A stretch of DNA of 26,494 bases from Methylococcales bacterium. GTDB lineage: Bacteria > Pseudomonadota > Gammaproteobacteria > Methylococcales > Methylomonadaceae. Of this stretch, positions 1 to 6,362 are shown piece by piece. The DNA lies in assembly GCA_009692395.1 (NCBI GenBank), contig SHZG01000006.1, positions 1-26,494 on the forward strand, read 5' to 3'. Numbering within the stretch: position 1 is the first letter of the stretch; every line of letters starts with the position of its first letter. Position numbers and translations under genes: made by a program. The notes below the pieces were generated by a model. The model made no database searches, had not been told where the DNA came from, and was given only the letters and a program-made list of their open reading frames with translations.

Positions 1-120
1 GAATTCTTGCCGCCTTATTCACCTGACTTAAATCCTATTGAACACAAATGGGCGCAAGCTAAAGCACTTAGAAGAAAGAAAAACTGCTCCACTGATACAC
101 TGTTCTCTCAGCTCTTTTAA
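1..120 (+). mobile_element. IS630-family transposase, C-terminal end (partial)
   Basis: The window opens inside a reading frame that ends at a TAA at 118-120, giving 39 residues. It carries the block LPPYSPDLNPIEHKWAQAK. This is the hallmark C-terminal segment of IS630/Tc1-mariner-type DDE transposases, and the Glu of NPIEHKW is normally the third catalytic acidic residue. The N-terminal RNase H-fold part lies outside the window, so it cannot be said whether the element is intact. The frame is clean up to the stop, and the matching terminal repeat lies directly downstream at 121-145. Confidence 0.88.
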
Positions 121-145
121 ATCATTTTATTTTGCTTTGGCTATA
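121..145 (+). repeat. Right terminal repeat of the IS630 element
   Basis: The 25 bases right after the transposase stop end in GGCTATA. They match positions 6265-6289 at 23 of 25 bases. IS630-type elements insert at TA and end in short inverted repeats, so this is most simply the right end of the element, with the terminal TA as target duplication. The left end is outside the window. Confidence 0.65.
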
Positions 146-284
146 GTGAAGGTATTTTTCATTGGAGATTCTCTCTATTCATATTAATGATTTAATACAC
201 AAAAAATATTACGTCGTTTATTTCTCTAACGGTTTGTCATGACTTCATTAAGTTGACCTAAACGCTCATCATTCTACTCCTCAA

Positions 285-1118
285 CTAACAATCAAAACAC
301 CGCGCTAATTCACCTTCCCGAAACTCGCGCCAATGAATCCCCAGCGGGTCGAATCTGCGCATAAATGCGAGCATCTCAGCATCGGGTAACGGCACAACAT
401 TCAGTGTTGAGCTAACAACAAAATCAAACTCAGCATGTGTTTTAACCAGTTCAACATCAGGATCTGGATAAAGTTCAATCAACCGCGCTTGCCCGTGTTC
501 ATCAAAATCAAACACCGCTAATTCTGTGACTAATCTATCTGCACCTTTGCCTTGATAAGGCAGAGCGGAGCGGGGTTTGCCATCTACCGTTTTATGTCCA
601 ACGCTGGTGATAAAATCGCATTGTTTCACTCAGCGGTAACGGCGTTTGCCTTGGGTGTCGATTTCCGTGCGGTGCGCGGCTGTCCAGAGTGTTAAATGTT
701 GGGCATCACAGGATAAATTACAGCCACCACCGCCGCCTGCTAATTGCAAACTCAGGCAATCAACGCCTAAACGACTGACGTTTAAATGACCGAAACCGTC
801 GATTTGTAGACCTGATAAAAACATTCGGCTCATGCGTCCGCTGGCGGCGAGGTCGAATAATTCCGTTATGTCCAAGGTGCATTCCGCGCCTATCGCCATT
901 GCCGCATCATTAGAAGTCGGCGTTAAAAATACAGGCGTGGGATTAACCGCATAAGTCGCACCTGCGACCAGAATAATATTAGGCGCGTGGGTGCGTTTGG
1001 CTAAATGCAGGGCAATCTGCACTAAGGGCGAACCGTAGCCGTGAAACCCTAAACCGCCGTCTTCAATCGTCAGCTCGAGTTGGTAAATCATGGCTTCTGC
1101 GATGCTGCACTTATTCAT
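285..1118 (-). pseudogene. CoA-transferase beta subunit (GctB/IpdB-like), split by an in-frame TGA
   Basis: Two abutting pieces in one frame (162 and 114 codons) make up one class I CoA-transferase beta subunit of about 277 codons. The upstream piece starts at ATG 1118 and has the Gly-rich block AGGGGGCNLS. The downstream piece carries CDFITSVGH, the usual C-terminal DFITS-G motif. A single TGA at 632-630 separates them, and the next codon is GTG (629-627). The start overlaps the alpha subunit stop by 8 bp, which suggests translational coupling. The position where GctB has its catalytic Glu reads LVAGATYAVNP, with no obvious Glu, which recalls IpdB-type hydrolases rather than true transferases. 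The TGA may be a genuine nonsense mutation, a re-initiation site using the GTG, or a sequencing error. The family call is firm; the substrate is unknown. Confidence 0.75.
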
Positions 1119-2022
1119 AACACCTCAACCAATCGTGTTGCCAGTTTTGTAATTCACTTAAACGGGATTCGCCACCGACACGCGCTAAATAATCATCGTG
1201 ACTGGTGCAGTCATAAACAAAGTGCTGTAAATAATCGGCTTGAAAACTCGCCGCGCCTTGTTTAGCGCACTGGTGATAATGCTCGGTATGCTTGCGGTCG
1301 TAAGCGTACAGCGGATAACAGGAGGTGGGGTGTGCGCCAAACGGCAGTTCACACAGCGAGGTGACATAAAAATACGGAATGGTGATGCCTTTTTGTTGCA
1401 GTTCTGCGTGGGAAATAATTTTTTCCACCGTCACCAGCGTTTTTTTAGCGGCTTTGGCAAAGAGCATATCGGCGACAGGTGCGCCTTCGATATAAAGATT
1501 GCCGTGATTATCGGCATAGTGAGCGTGTAACAACGCGACATCAGGCGACAGCGCGGGGACTAACACCAATTTATCACCCGTGAATGGGCAGGTCATGGGT
1601 TTATATTCAGGATGCAACGCCATAAAACTCGTGCCTTGCACTGAGCGTATGGGCATGAACGGTAAGCCCATAATCGCGGCGCGTAGTTGCTGCACTAAGG
1701 TATAACAGCAATTATCCCGCGCCTGCACTTGCCCAGCTTCACAGGCGCGGCGAAAATTAACCACCATGCCAAAATCGTGTTCAAAGCCAACATACGATTC
1801 GCCCGACACTGCCATTACGTCCACACCACACAGCATATCGACATCAATGCCATGCGCTGAACCAATCACCGTTAAATCAGAAATGCCTGCGCGTATCAGT
1901 TCACGCAAGGCTGCCATCGGTTCACGACACGACAAACCACCGCCTATCGCTAAGCAATCACCTGTTTTAAGGTGGCTGATCAGTTCACTGAGTGTGCAGC
2001 GTTTGTCGGTAGCGGTGTACAT
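1111..2022 (-). CDS. CoA-transferase alpha subunit (GctA/IpdA-like)
   Basis: This 303-residue protein is a class I CoA-transferase alpha subunit. The Gly-rich loop AIGGGLSCREP lies near residues 25-35, and the block PFGAHPTSCYPLYAYD near the C terminus closely resembles glutaconate CoA-transferase subunit A. Residues YVGFEHDFG (77-85) resemble IpdA, the steroid-ring-cleaving CoA hydrolase of actinobacteria, in which a Glu of subunit A is catalytic. Glu81 would be the candidate equivalent here; that is inference from memory of the family, not an alignment. The gene follows the dehydrogenase stop by 4 bp, and its own end overlaps the beta subunit start by 8 bp (ATGAATAA), so the two should be made together. 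With the beta gene interrupted, this subunit may have no full-length partner. It could act on a dicarboxylic or ring-derived acyl-CoA. Confidence 0.82.
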   Translation of the reverse strand: MYTATDKRCTLSELISHLKTGDCLAIGGGLSCREPMAALRELIRAGISDLTVIGSAHGIDVDMLCGVDVMAVSGESYVGFEHDFGMVVNFRRACEAGQVQARDNCCYTLVQQLRAAIMGLPFMPIRSVQGTSFMALHPEYKPMTCPFTGDKLVLVPALSPDVALLHAHYADNHGNLYIEGAPVADMLFAKAAKKTLVTVEKIISHAELQQKGITIPYFYVTSLCELPFGAHPTSCYPLYAYDRKHTEHYHQCAKQGAASFQADYLQHFVYDCTSHDDYLARVGGESRLSELQNWQHDWLRCYE

Positions 2023-2026
2023 AATC

Positions 2027-2794
2027 TCATGCCGCCGTCATGCCACCATCGACAGCGAAGACAACACCGCAAATAAAGCTGGCGGCATCGGACGCTAAAA
2101 ATAACACTGCCTCCTCGATTTCTTCAGGATGCCCAAAACGACCGATGGGGTATTTTTGCAACCGTTTTTGCATAGCGGCATCGGAGCGATCCGTACCCAG
2201 AATTTGCTGCCCGATAGCCGTATCAGCAACCGTGCCAGGGCAAACGCAATTCACACGAATGCCCTGCCCCGCATCTTCAACCGCCATTTGTTTAGCAAAA
2301 CCCACCACTGCCGCTTTCGCCGCCGAATACACCGCCATTTTTGGAATACCGACTACCGCCGCCACCGACGCAAAATTAACAATCGCCCCGCCTTGGATTT
2401 TCAATAACTCGATAGCGTATTTAGAGCATAAAAATGTTCCCGTAGCATTGACTGCCATGACGCGATTCCAAGTATCGAGGTCAGTTTCTTCAATACCACC
2501 AAAATCAATAATGCCCGCGTTATTGACCAACACATGAAGCGCGGAAGAAAAATGTGTGCCTATATCGCCGAACACTCGCGCCACCGCATGAGCATCGGTG
2601 CCATCAAGCGCAAACGCGGTAACAGTAAGCCCTTCATCATGCAAAATCTGCACAGCTTGGTCGAGCAGGTTTTGATTAATGTCCAAAATAACCACGCTCG
2701 CGCCTTCATTGCCGAAACGTCTCGCCATTTCAAACCCCATACCACCCGCCGCCCCTGTGATGACCACGTTTTTGTTTGTATATCGATTGATCAT
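2027..2794 (-). CDS. Short-chain dehydrogenase/reductase (classical SDR)
   Basis: This 255-residue classical SDR has all the expected signatures: cofactor loop TGAAGGMG at 13-20, NNAG at 91-94, catalytic Ser143, and YSAAK with Tyr156 and Lys160. Asp38 at the end of the second strand (VVILDIN) favours NAD(H) over NADP(H). The C terminus DGGMTAA is typical of FabG-like and hydroxyacyl-CoA dehydrogenase members. The ATG at 2794 is preceded by GAGGA at good spacing. It lies 28 bp downstream of icd and 4 bp upstream of the CoA-transferase alpha gene. A role as a hydroxyacyl-CoA dehydrogenase serving the same acyl-CoA route is therefore likely, but it is inferred from context. SDR substrate cannot be read from sequence. 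Confidence 0.88.
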   Translation of the reverse strand: MINRYTNKNVVITGAAGGMGFEMARRFGNEGASVVILDINQNLLDQAVQILHDEGLTVTAFALDGTDAHAVARVFGDIGTHFSSALHVLVNNAGIIDFGGIEETDLDTWNRVMAVNATGTFLCSKYAIELLKIQGGAIVNFASVAAVVGIPKMAVYSAAKAAVVGFAKQMAVEDAGQGIRVNCVCPGTVADTAIGQQILGTDRSDAAMQKRLQKYPIGRFGHPEEIEEAVLFLASDAASFICGVVFAVDGGMTAA

Positions 2795-2822
2795 TGGTTT
2801 TCCTCACTACAGGACTAATCGT

Positions 2823-4115
2823 TTACAAATTGTCGATAATCACATCAGCAAATTCACTGCATTTCACTTCTGTCGCACCATCCATTAAACGGGCAAAATC
2901 ATAAGTGACGTGTTTACTGGCAATCGCGGCATCCATTGCATCAATAATGGCATCGGCGGCTTCTGTCCAACCCATATAACGCAACATCATTTCCCCCGAT
3001 AAAATCAATGAACCAGGATTCACTTTATCCAAGTCTGCGTATTTAGGCGCAGTGCCGTGAGTGGCTTCAAATACCGCCACACCTGTTGCATAATTAATAT
3101 TGCCCCCAGGTGCGATACCAATGCCACCAACTTGTGCGGCGAGTGCGTCCGATAAATAATCACCGTTTAAATTAAGCGTGGCAATAACATCAAACTCATC
3201 GGGACGCGTTAATACTTGTTGTAAGGCAATATCGGCAATGGCATCTTTAATTAAAATACGTCCACTTGCCAACGCGTCTTGCTGTTCTTGATTGGCGACG
3301 GCTTCACCGTGAGCGGCACGGGTTCTTTCCCATTGCGACCAAGTGTAAGTCTGCTCTGCGTACTCACGTTCTGCCAAGGCGTAAGCCCAATTACGAAACG
3401 CCCCTTCGGTGAATTTCATGATATTGCCTTTATGGACAATAGTGACGCTTTTACGTTTATTCGTTATTGCGTAATCAATCGCGGAACGAATTAAACGCTC
3501 TGTGCCTTGTTGTGACACAGGCTTAACACCAATCCCCGACGTTTCAGGAAAACGAATTTTTGCGTATTGTTTGGGAAAATTTTCTTGTAATAAGCGCAGA
3601 AATAACACCGCCTCATCACTGCCTTTTTCAAATTCCACACCTGCATAAATGTCTTCGGTATTTTCTCTAAAAATCACCATCTCAACCGACTCTGGTTTTT
3701 TCACAGGCGAAGGCACACCTTTAAACCAGCGTACTGGACGTAAACAGACATACATATCCAGTTTTTGCCGCAACGCCACATTTAACGAACTAATACCACC
3801 GCCGATAGGCGTGGTTAATGGCCCTTTAATCGATACTAAATAATCGCGACACGCATCTACGGTAGCATCGGGCAACCAAGTATTAAACAGCTCAAAGGAT
3901 TTACCACCCGCGTACACTTCCAACCAGTGAATTTGTCGCTGTCCTGAATAGGCTTTCGCAACGGAGGCATTCAACACGCGTACCGTCGCTCGCCATATAT
4001 CAGCCCCTGTGCCATCGCCTTCGATGAACGGAATAATAGGGTTGAATGGCACAATTAATTTGCCATCTTGTAAAGTGATAGGACTGCCGTTGATTGGGGT
4101 GCTGGGATTAGTCAT
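2823..4115 (-). CDS. icd: Isocitrate dehydrogenase, NADP-dependent
   Basis: This 430-residue enzyme oxidatively decarboxylates isocitrate to 2-oxoglutarate in the TCA cycle. It follows E. coli Icd (416 residues) almost end to end: IEGDGTG at 31-37, the isocitrate-binding GGGISSLNVALRQ at 105-117, VHKGNIMKFTEGAF around 227-240, and NLNGDYLSDALAAQVGG. The Lys-Tyr pair in TAPKYA (358-359) corresponds to E. coli Lys344/Tyr345, which select NADP. Ser110 aligns with the Ser that AceK phosphorylates in E. coli. A loop of roughly 15 extra residues lies at about 255-285. A TTG at 4118 is in frame, but ATG 4115 is chosen because AGGAG lies 6 bases before it. The gene leads the minus-strand cluster with the SDR and CoA-transferase genes and is divergent from a second isocitrate dehydrogenase. 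Confidence 0.97.
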   Translation of the reverse strand: MTNPSTPINGSPITLQDGKLIVPFNPIIPFIEGDGTGADIWRATVRVLNASVAKAYSGQRQIHWLEVYAGGKSFELFNTWLPDATVDACRDYLVSIKGPLTTPIGGGISSLNVALRQKLDMYVCLRPVRWFKGVPSPVKKPESVEMVIFRENTEDIYAGVEFEKGSDEAVLFLRLLQENFPKQYAKIRFPETSGIGVKPVSQQGTERLIRSAIDYAITNKRKSVTIVHKGNIMKFTEGAFRNWAYALAEREYAEQTYTWSQWERTRAAHGEAVANQEQQDALASGRILIKDAIADIALQQVLTRPDEFDVIATLNLNGDYLSDALAAQVGGIGIAPGGNINYATGVAVFEATHGTAPKYADLDKVNPGSLILSGEMMLRYMGWTEAADAIIDAMDAAIASKHVTYDFARLMDGATEVKCSEFADVIIDNL

Positions 4116-4270
4116 CAATAACTCCTGAGTATGTTTCTGGGTTGCTAACGCGTTGGTGAGTTAAAACAAGCATGATTCTACACGCTTGCACTTTAAAATA
4201 CGGCTAGTTTTCTGTGAACAACGCTTAATTTCTGTGTATGATTAGATTTTTATTTATTGTGGAGCAAACT

Positions 4271-5281
4271 ATGCGCGTTGTAACGTTGATTAAAGGTGAT
4301 GGTATTGGCCCTTCTATTATGGATGCGGCAGTCAAAGTGATTGACGCATCAGGGGCTAAAATTCAATGGGAAGAAGCCTACGCAGGCTTGGCAGCGTTTG
4401 AAAAATTCGGTAATCCATTACCCGATGAAACTTTGGCTTCATTTGATAAAACCCGTTTGGCATTTAAAGGGCCTTTAACAACGGTGGTGGGATCAGGTTT
4501 TAGAAGTATTAATGTGGCATTGCGTCAACAATATGATTTATACGCTAATGTGCGTCCTGCCAAAAGCTGGGCAGGTATCAAAACTCGTTATGAAGAGGTT
4601 GATATTGTCATCGTCCGTGAAAATACTGAAGGTTTATATGCAGGTTTGGAGCATTATTTAACTCCAAAAAAAGACATCGCTGAAAGTTTAGCCGTTGTTA
4701 CCCGCACCGCTTCAGAACGTATTGTTCATTATGCGTTTCAATACGCGTGTGATAATCAGCGTAAAAAAGTCACCGTGTGTCATAAAGCCAATATTTTGAA
4801 ATATACCCAAGGTTTATTTTTGAATGTTGCTAGAGAAGTTGCCGCGTTATATCCCGACATTGAATTTGATGAAAAAATCGTTGATGCCGCCTGTATGCAC
4901 ATGGTGATGAATCCACAGCAATTTGATGTGGTAGTAACAACGAATATGTTTGGCGATATTTTGTCCGATTTAACCGCTGGTTTAGTCGGTGGTTTAGGTT
5001 TAATTCCGGGTGCAAATATTGGTGCGGATGCCGCATTATTTGAAGCAGTCCACGGCAGTGCGCCTGATATTACGGGTCAAAACTTAGCGAATCCAACTGC
5101 GGTTATTATGGCAGGCGCAATGATGTTAAATCATATCGGTGAACATGACGCGGCTAATAGCGTAATTAACGCCGTAGAAAAAGTAGTCAATGAAGGTATC
5201 TATGTTACGCCTGATTTGAATGTGAATTCTAAAGCAGGAACGATTGAAATGGGTGATGCTATTGTGAGAGCAATGGCTTAA
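4271..5281 (+). CDS. Isocitrate dehydrogenase, NAD-type (IDH/IPMDH family)
   Basis: This 336-residue member of the isocitrate/isopropylmalate dehydrogenase family has KGDGIGPSI at 8-16, the substrate helix GFRSINVALRQ at 76-86 with the Ser typical of isocitrate users, RENTEGLYAG at 117-126, NMFGDILSDLTAG and HGSAPDITGQ. Asp266-Ile267 replace the Lys-Tyr of NADP enzymes, the classical sign of NAD preference. Together these indicate an NAD-dependent isocitrate dehydrogenase; homoisocitrate or tartrate/malate-type activity is less likely. The frame extends 11 codons upstream to an ATG at 4238, but ATG 4271 is preferred because GGAG precedes it and family members start there. The gene is divergent from icd across about 155 bp and is followed by a strong hairpin terminator. 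Confidence 0.9.
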   Translation: MRVVTLIKGDGIGPSIMDAAVKVIDASGAKIQWEEAYAGLAAFEKFGNPLPDETLASFDKTRLAFKGPLTTVVGSGFRSINVALRQQYDLYANVRPAKSWAGIKTRYEEVDIVIVRENTEGLYAGLEHYLTPKKDIAESLAVVTRTASERIVHYAFQYACDNQRKKVTVCHKANILKYTQGLFLNVAREVAALYPDIEFDEKIVDAACMHMVMNPQQFDVVVTTNMFGDILSDLTAGLVGGLGLIPGANIGADAALFEAVHGSAPDITGQNLANPTAVIMAGAMMLNHIGEHDAANSVINAVEKVVNEGIYVTPDLNVNSKAGTIEMGDAIVRAMA

Positions 5282-5289
5282 AAAGTAAG

Positions 5290-5330
5290 GTGGGCAAGGC
5301 TTTTTTGCCCACCGTTTAAGCAGTTTTTTA
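5290..5330 (+). terminator. Rho-independent terminator after the NAD-type isocitrate dehydrogenase
   Basis: A perfect 9-bp stem, GGTGGGCAA (5290-5298) with TTGCCCACC (5306-5314), encloses a 7-base loop. It starts 8 bases after the stop codon. The first T run is short (GTTT), with a longer one (TTTTTTAT) about a dozen bases on. It separates the dehydrogenase from darP. Confidence 0.75.
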
Positions 5331-5344
5331 TAGAGTAAAAATGA

Positions 5345-5950
5345 ATGATACACGAAGAATTCGGACACGAAGAAGTAGATGAAACGGAATATTATGCTGT
5401 CCGTCCTAATAAAACAGTTATTAAGCAAGAAATAGCGGTACTTTTTAGCTTAGGTGAGCAAATGGCAGCTTTATCGGCAGCTCATATAAAAAGCCTTGAG
5501 TTACCTGAAATTATTGATAAAGCAGTGATTGAAGCGTCAAAAATGCCTGCTTCAGGCGCGAAAAAACGCTTGTTAAAATATATTGCAGGGCATTTGCATA
5601 AAATTGATGTTAGCCCTATCTTGGAAAGACTGGCGCGTATCACTAACAAGAGTGCGCACGCTGTTCGAGAGCATCATATGGCTGAACAGTGGCGCGATAA
5701 GCTGATTGCGGAAGGCAATGAGGCATTGACTGAATTTCTTGATGAATATAATAATGCTGATAGGCAACAGCTTCGACAACTCATGCGGAATGCACAAAAA
5801 GAAGCTGAGTTAGCGAAACCACCAAAATCGTCGCGCGTGTTATACCGTTATCTTAAAAATTTACTTCAAGTTGATGGCGAAGAAGACGAATTGGAATTTG
5901 ATGATGAGTTGGAGTTTGAAGACGAGCTAGACGACGATAGCAAAGCATAA
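5345..5950 (+). CDS. darP: DarP (YjgA), ribosome large-subunit maturation factor
   Basis: This 201-residue protein of the DUF615/YjgA family binds late pre-50S particles in E. coli and helps peptidyl-transferase-centre maturation. Recognisable stretches are NADRQQLRQLMRNAQKEAE and KPPKSSRVLYRYLKNL in the C-terminal half, both close to E. coli YjgA. An acidic N-terminal start (HEEFGHEEVDE) is also family-typical. Unusual is a C-terminal tail of about 25 residues, almost all Asp and Glu, built from repeats of the DELEF type. E. coli YjgA, at 183 residues, ends soon after the ROOT-like YLREL region and lacks it. The ATG at 5345 is out of frame with another ATG at 5341; neither has a strong ribosome-binding site. 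In many proteobacteria the gene neighbours pmbA/tldE, which is not seen here. Confidence 0.9.
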   Translation: MIHEEFGHEEVDETEYYAVRPNKTVIKQEIAVLFSLGEQMAALSAAHIKSLELPEIIDKAVIEASKMPASGAKKRLLKYIAGHLHKIDVSPILERLARITNKSAHAVREHHMAEQWRDKLIAEGNEALTEFLDEYNNADRQQLRQLMRNAQKEAELAKPPKSSRVLYRYLKNLLQVDGEEDELEFDDELEFEDELDDDSKA

Positions 5951-5965
5951 TATCCATGCGACAGT

Positions 5966-5995
5966 TGGGGGGCGAATCGAGTCCCCGTACACATA
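5966..5995. repeat. T-arm-like hairpin, copy 1
   Basis: The hairpin has a GGGG...CCCC stem around GCGAATCGAGT, 16 bases after the darP stop. Read on the minus strand it resembles a tRNA T-arm (GACTCGATTC), but no acceptor, D-arm or anticodon arm surrounds it. It shares its core with positions 6294-6316. It may be a repeat-family hairpin or a weak terminator for darP. Confidence 0.4.
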
Positions 5996-6022
5996 ATAAT
6001 CAATCATTTAACAAACACACAT

Positions 6023-6134
6023 CGTTCCAATCGCTCTGCGTTGGAATGCGTGACTGGACGCTCCAGCGTCCTGTAACACCTCATGAAGACGCTAGAGCGT
6101 CTTCGGTGGCATTACAACGCAGAGCGTTGTAACG
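6023..6134. repeat. Nested cruciform intergenic repeat (about 112 bp)
   Basis: The outer arms are near-perfect inverted repeats: 6023-6049 against 6109-6134, sharing the core CGCTCTGCGTTG with a one-base indel and two substitutions. Each outer arm is itself partly self-complementary. Two more perfect hairpins lie between them: GGACGCT-CC-AGCGTCC at 6056-6071 and GAAGACGCT-AG-AGCGTCTTC near 6085-6104. No reading frame is supported. The design is that of a mobile REP-like or MITE-like repeat family. Confidence 0.75.
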
Positions 6135-6173
6135 ATTATTTTGTTGTTTGATTTGTTAAATTTCTTAAGTTGA

Positions 6174-6289
6174 TATAGCCGAGACAGTATAAATTGATTA
6201 AAAAACTGTTCGCGCTGAGCTTGTCGAAGCGTGAATGTGGTTCGACAAGCTCACCACGAACGGTATCATTTTATTGTGCTTTAGCTATA
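6174..6289. mobile_element. MITE, probably mobilised by the IS630 element
   Basis: This 116-bp element begins TATAGCC and ends GGCTATA-like (TAGCTATA). Its terminal 25 bases are inverted repeats at 18 of 25 positions and are bounded by TA. Its right end matches the right end of the IS630 element at 121-145 at 23 of 25 bases. The centre is a long imperfect palindrome with arms GAGCTTGTCGAA and TTCGACAAGCTC. No coding potential is seen. It is best read as a non-autonomous derivative of the IS630-type element. Confidence 0.7.
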
Positions 6290-6293
6290 CCTA

Positions 6294-6316
6294 TGGGGGT
6301 GCGAATCGAACCCCCA
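6294..6316. repeat. T-arm-like hairpin, copy 2
   Basis: A perfect 7-bp stem, TGGGGGT (6294-6300) with ACCCCCA (6310-6316), encloses a 9-base loop GCGAATCGA. It lies about 45 bases past the glnD stop on the minus strand and abuts the MITE. The core matches 5966-5990. It has no following T run, so termination is uncertain. On the minus strand it also looks like a T-arm, but there is no tRNA around it. Confidence 0.45.
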
Positions 6317-6362
6317 CATTTAATGAAAAATCAAAGCGAATGCGTCTTGTCCATAACATCAG

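Noticed and set aside
2040..2537. 165-codon plus-strand frame opposite the SDR
   Set aside because: It is antisense to a clear SDR with all motifs, has no family resemblance and no ribosome-binding site.
4238..4270. Upstream ATG for the NAD-type isocitrate dehydrogenase
   Set aside because: The extra MIRFLFIVEQT is not part of the family, and GGAG sits correctly before ATG 4271.
6023..6134. CRISPR-like array
   Set aside because: The repeats are inverted, not direct, with no regular spacers and no cas genes.
5966..6316. tRNA genes suggested by T-loop-like GTTCGATTC cores on the minus strand
   Set aside because: No acceptor stem, D-arm, anticodon arm or CCA lies at the right distance for either copy; they are isolated hairpins.
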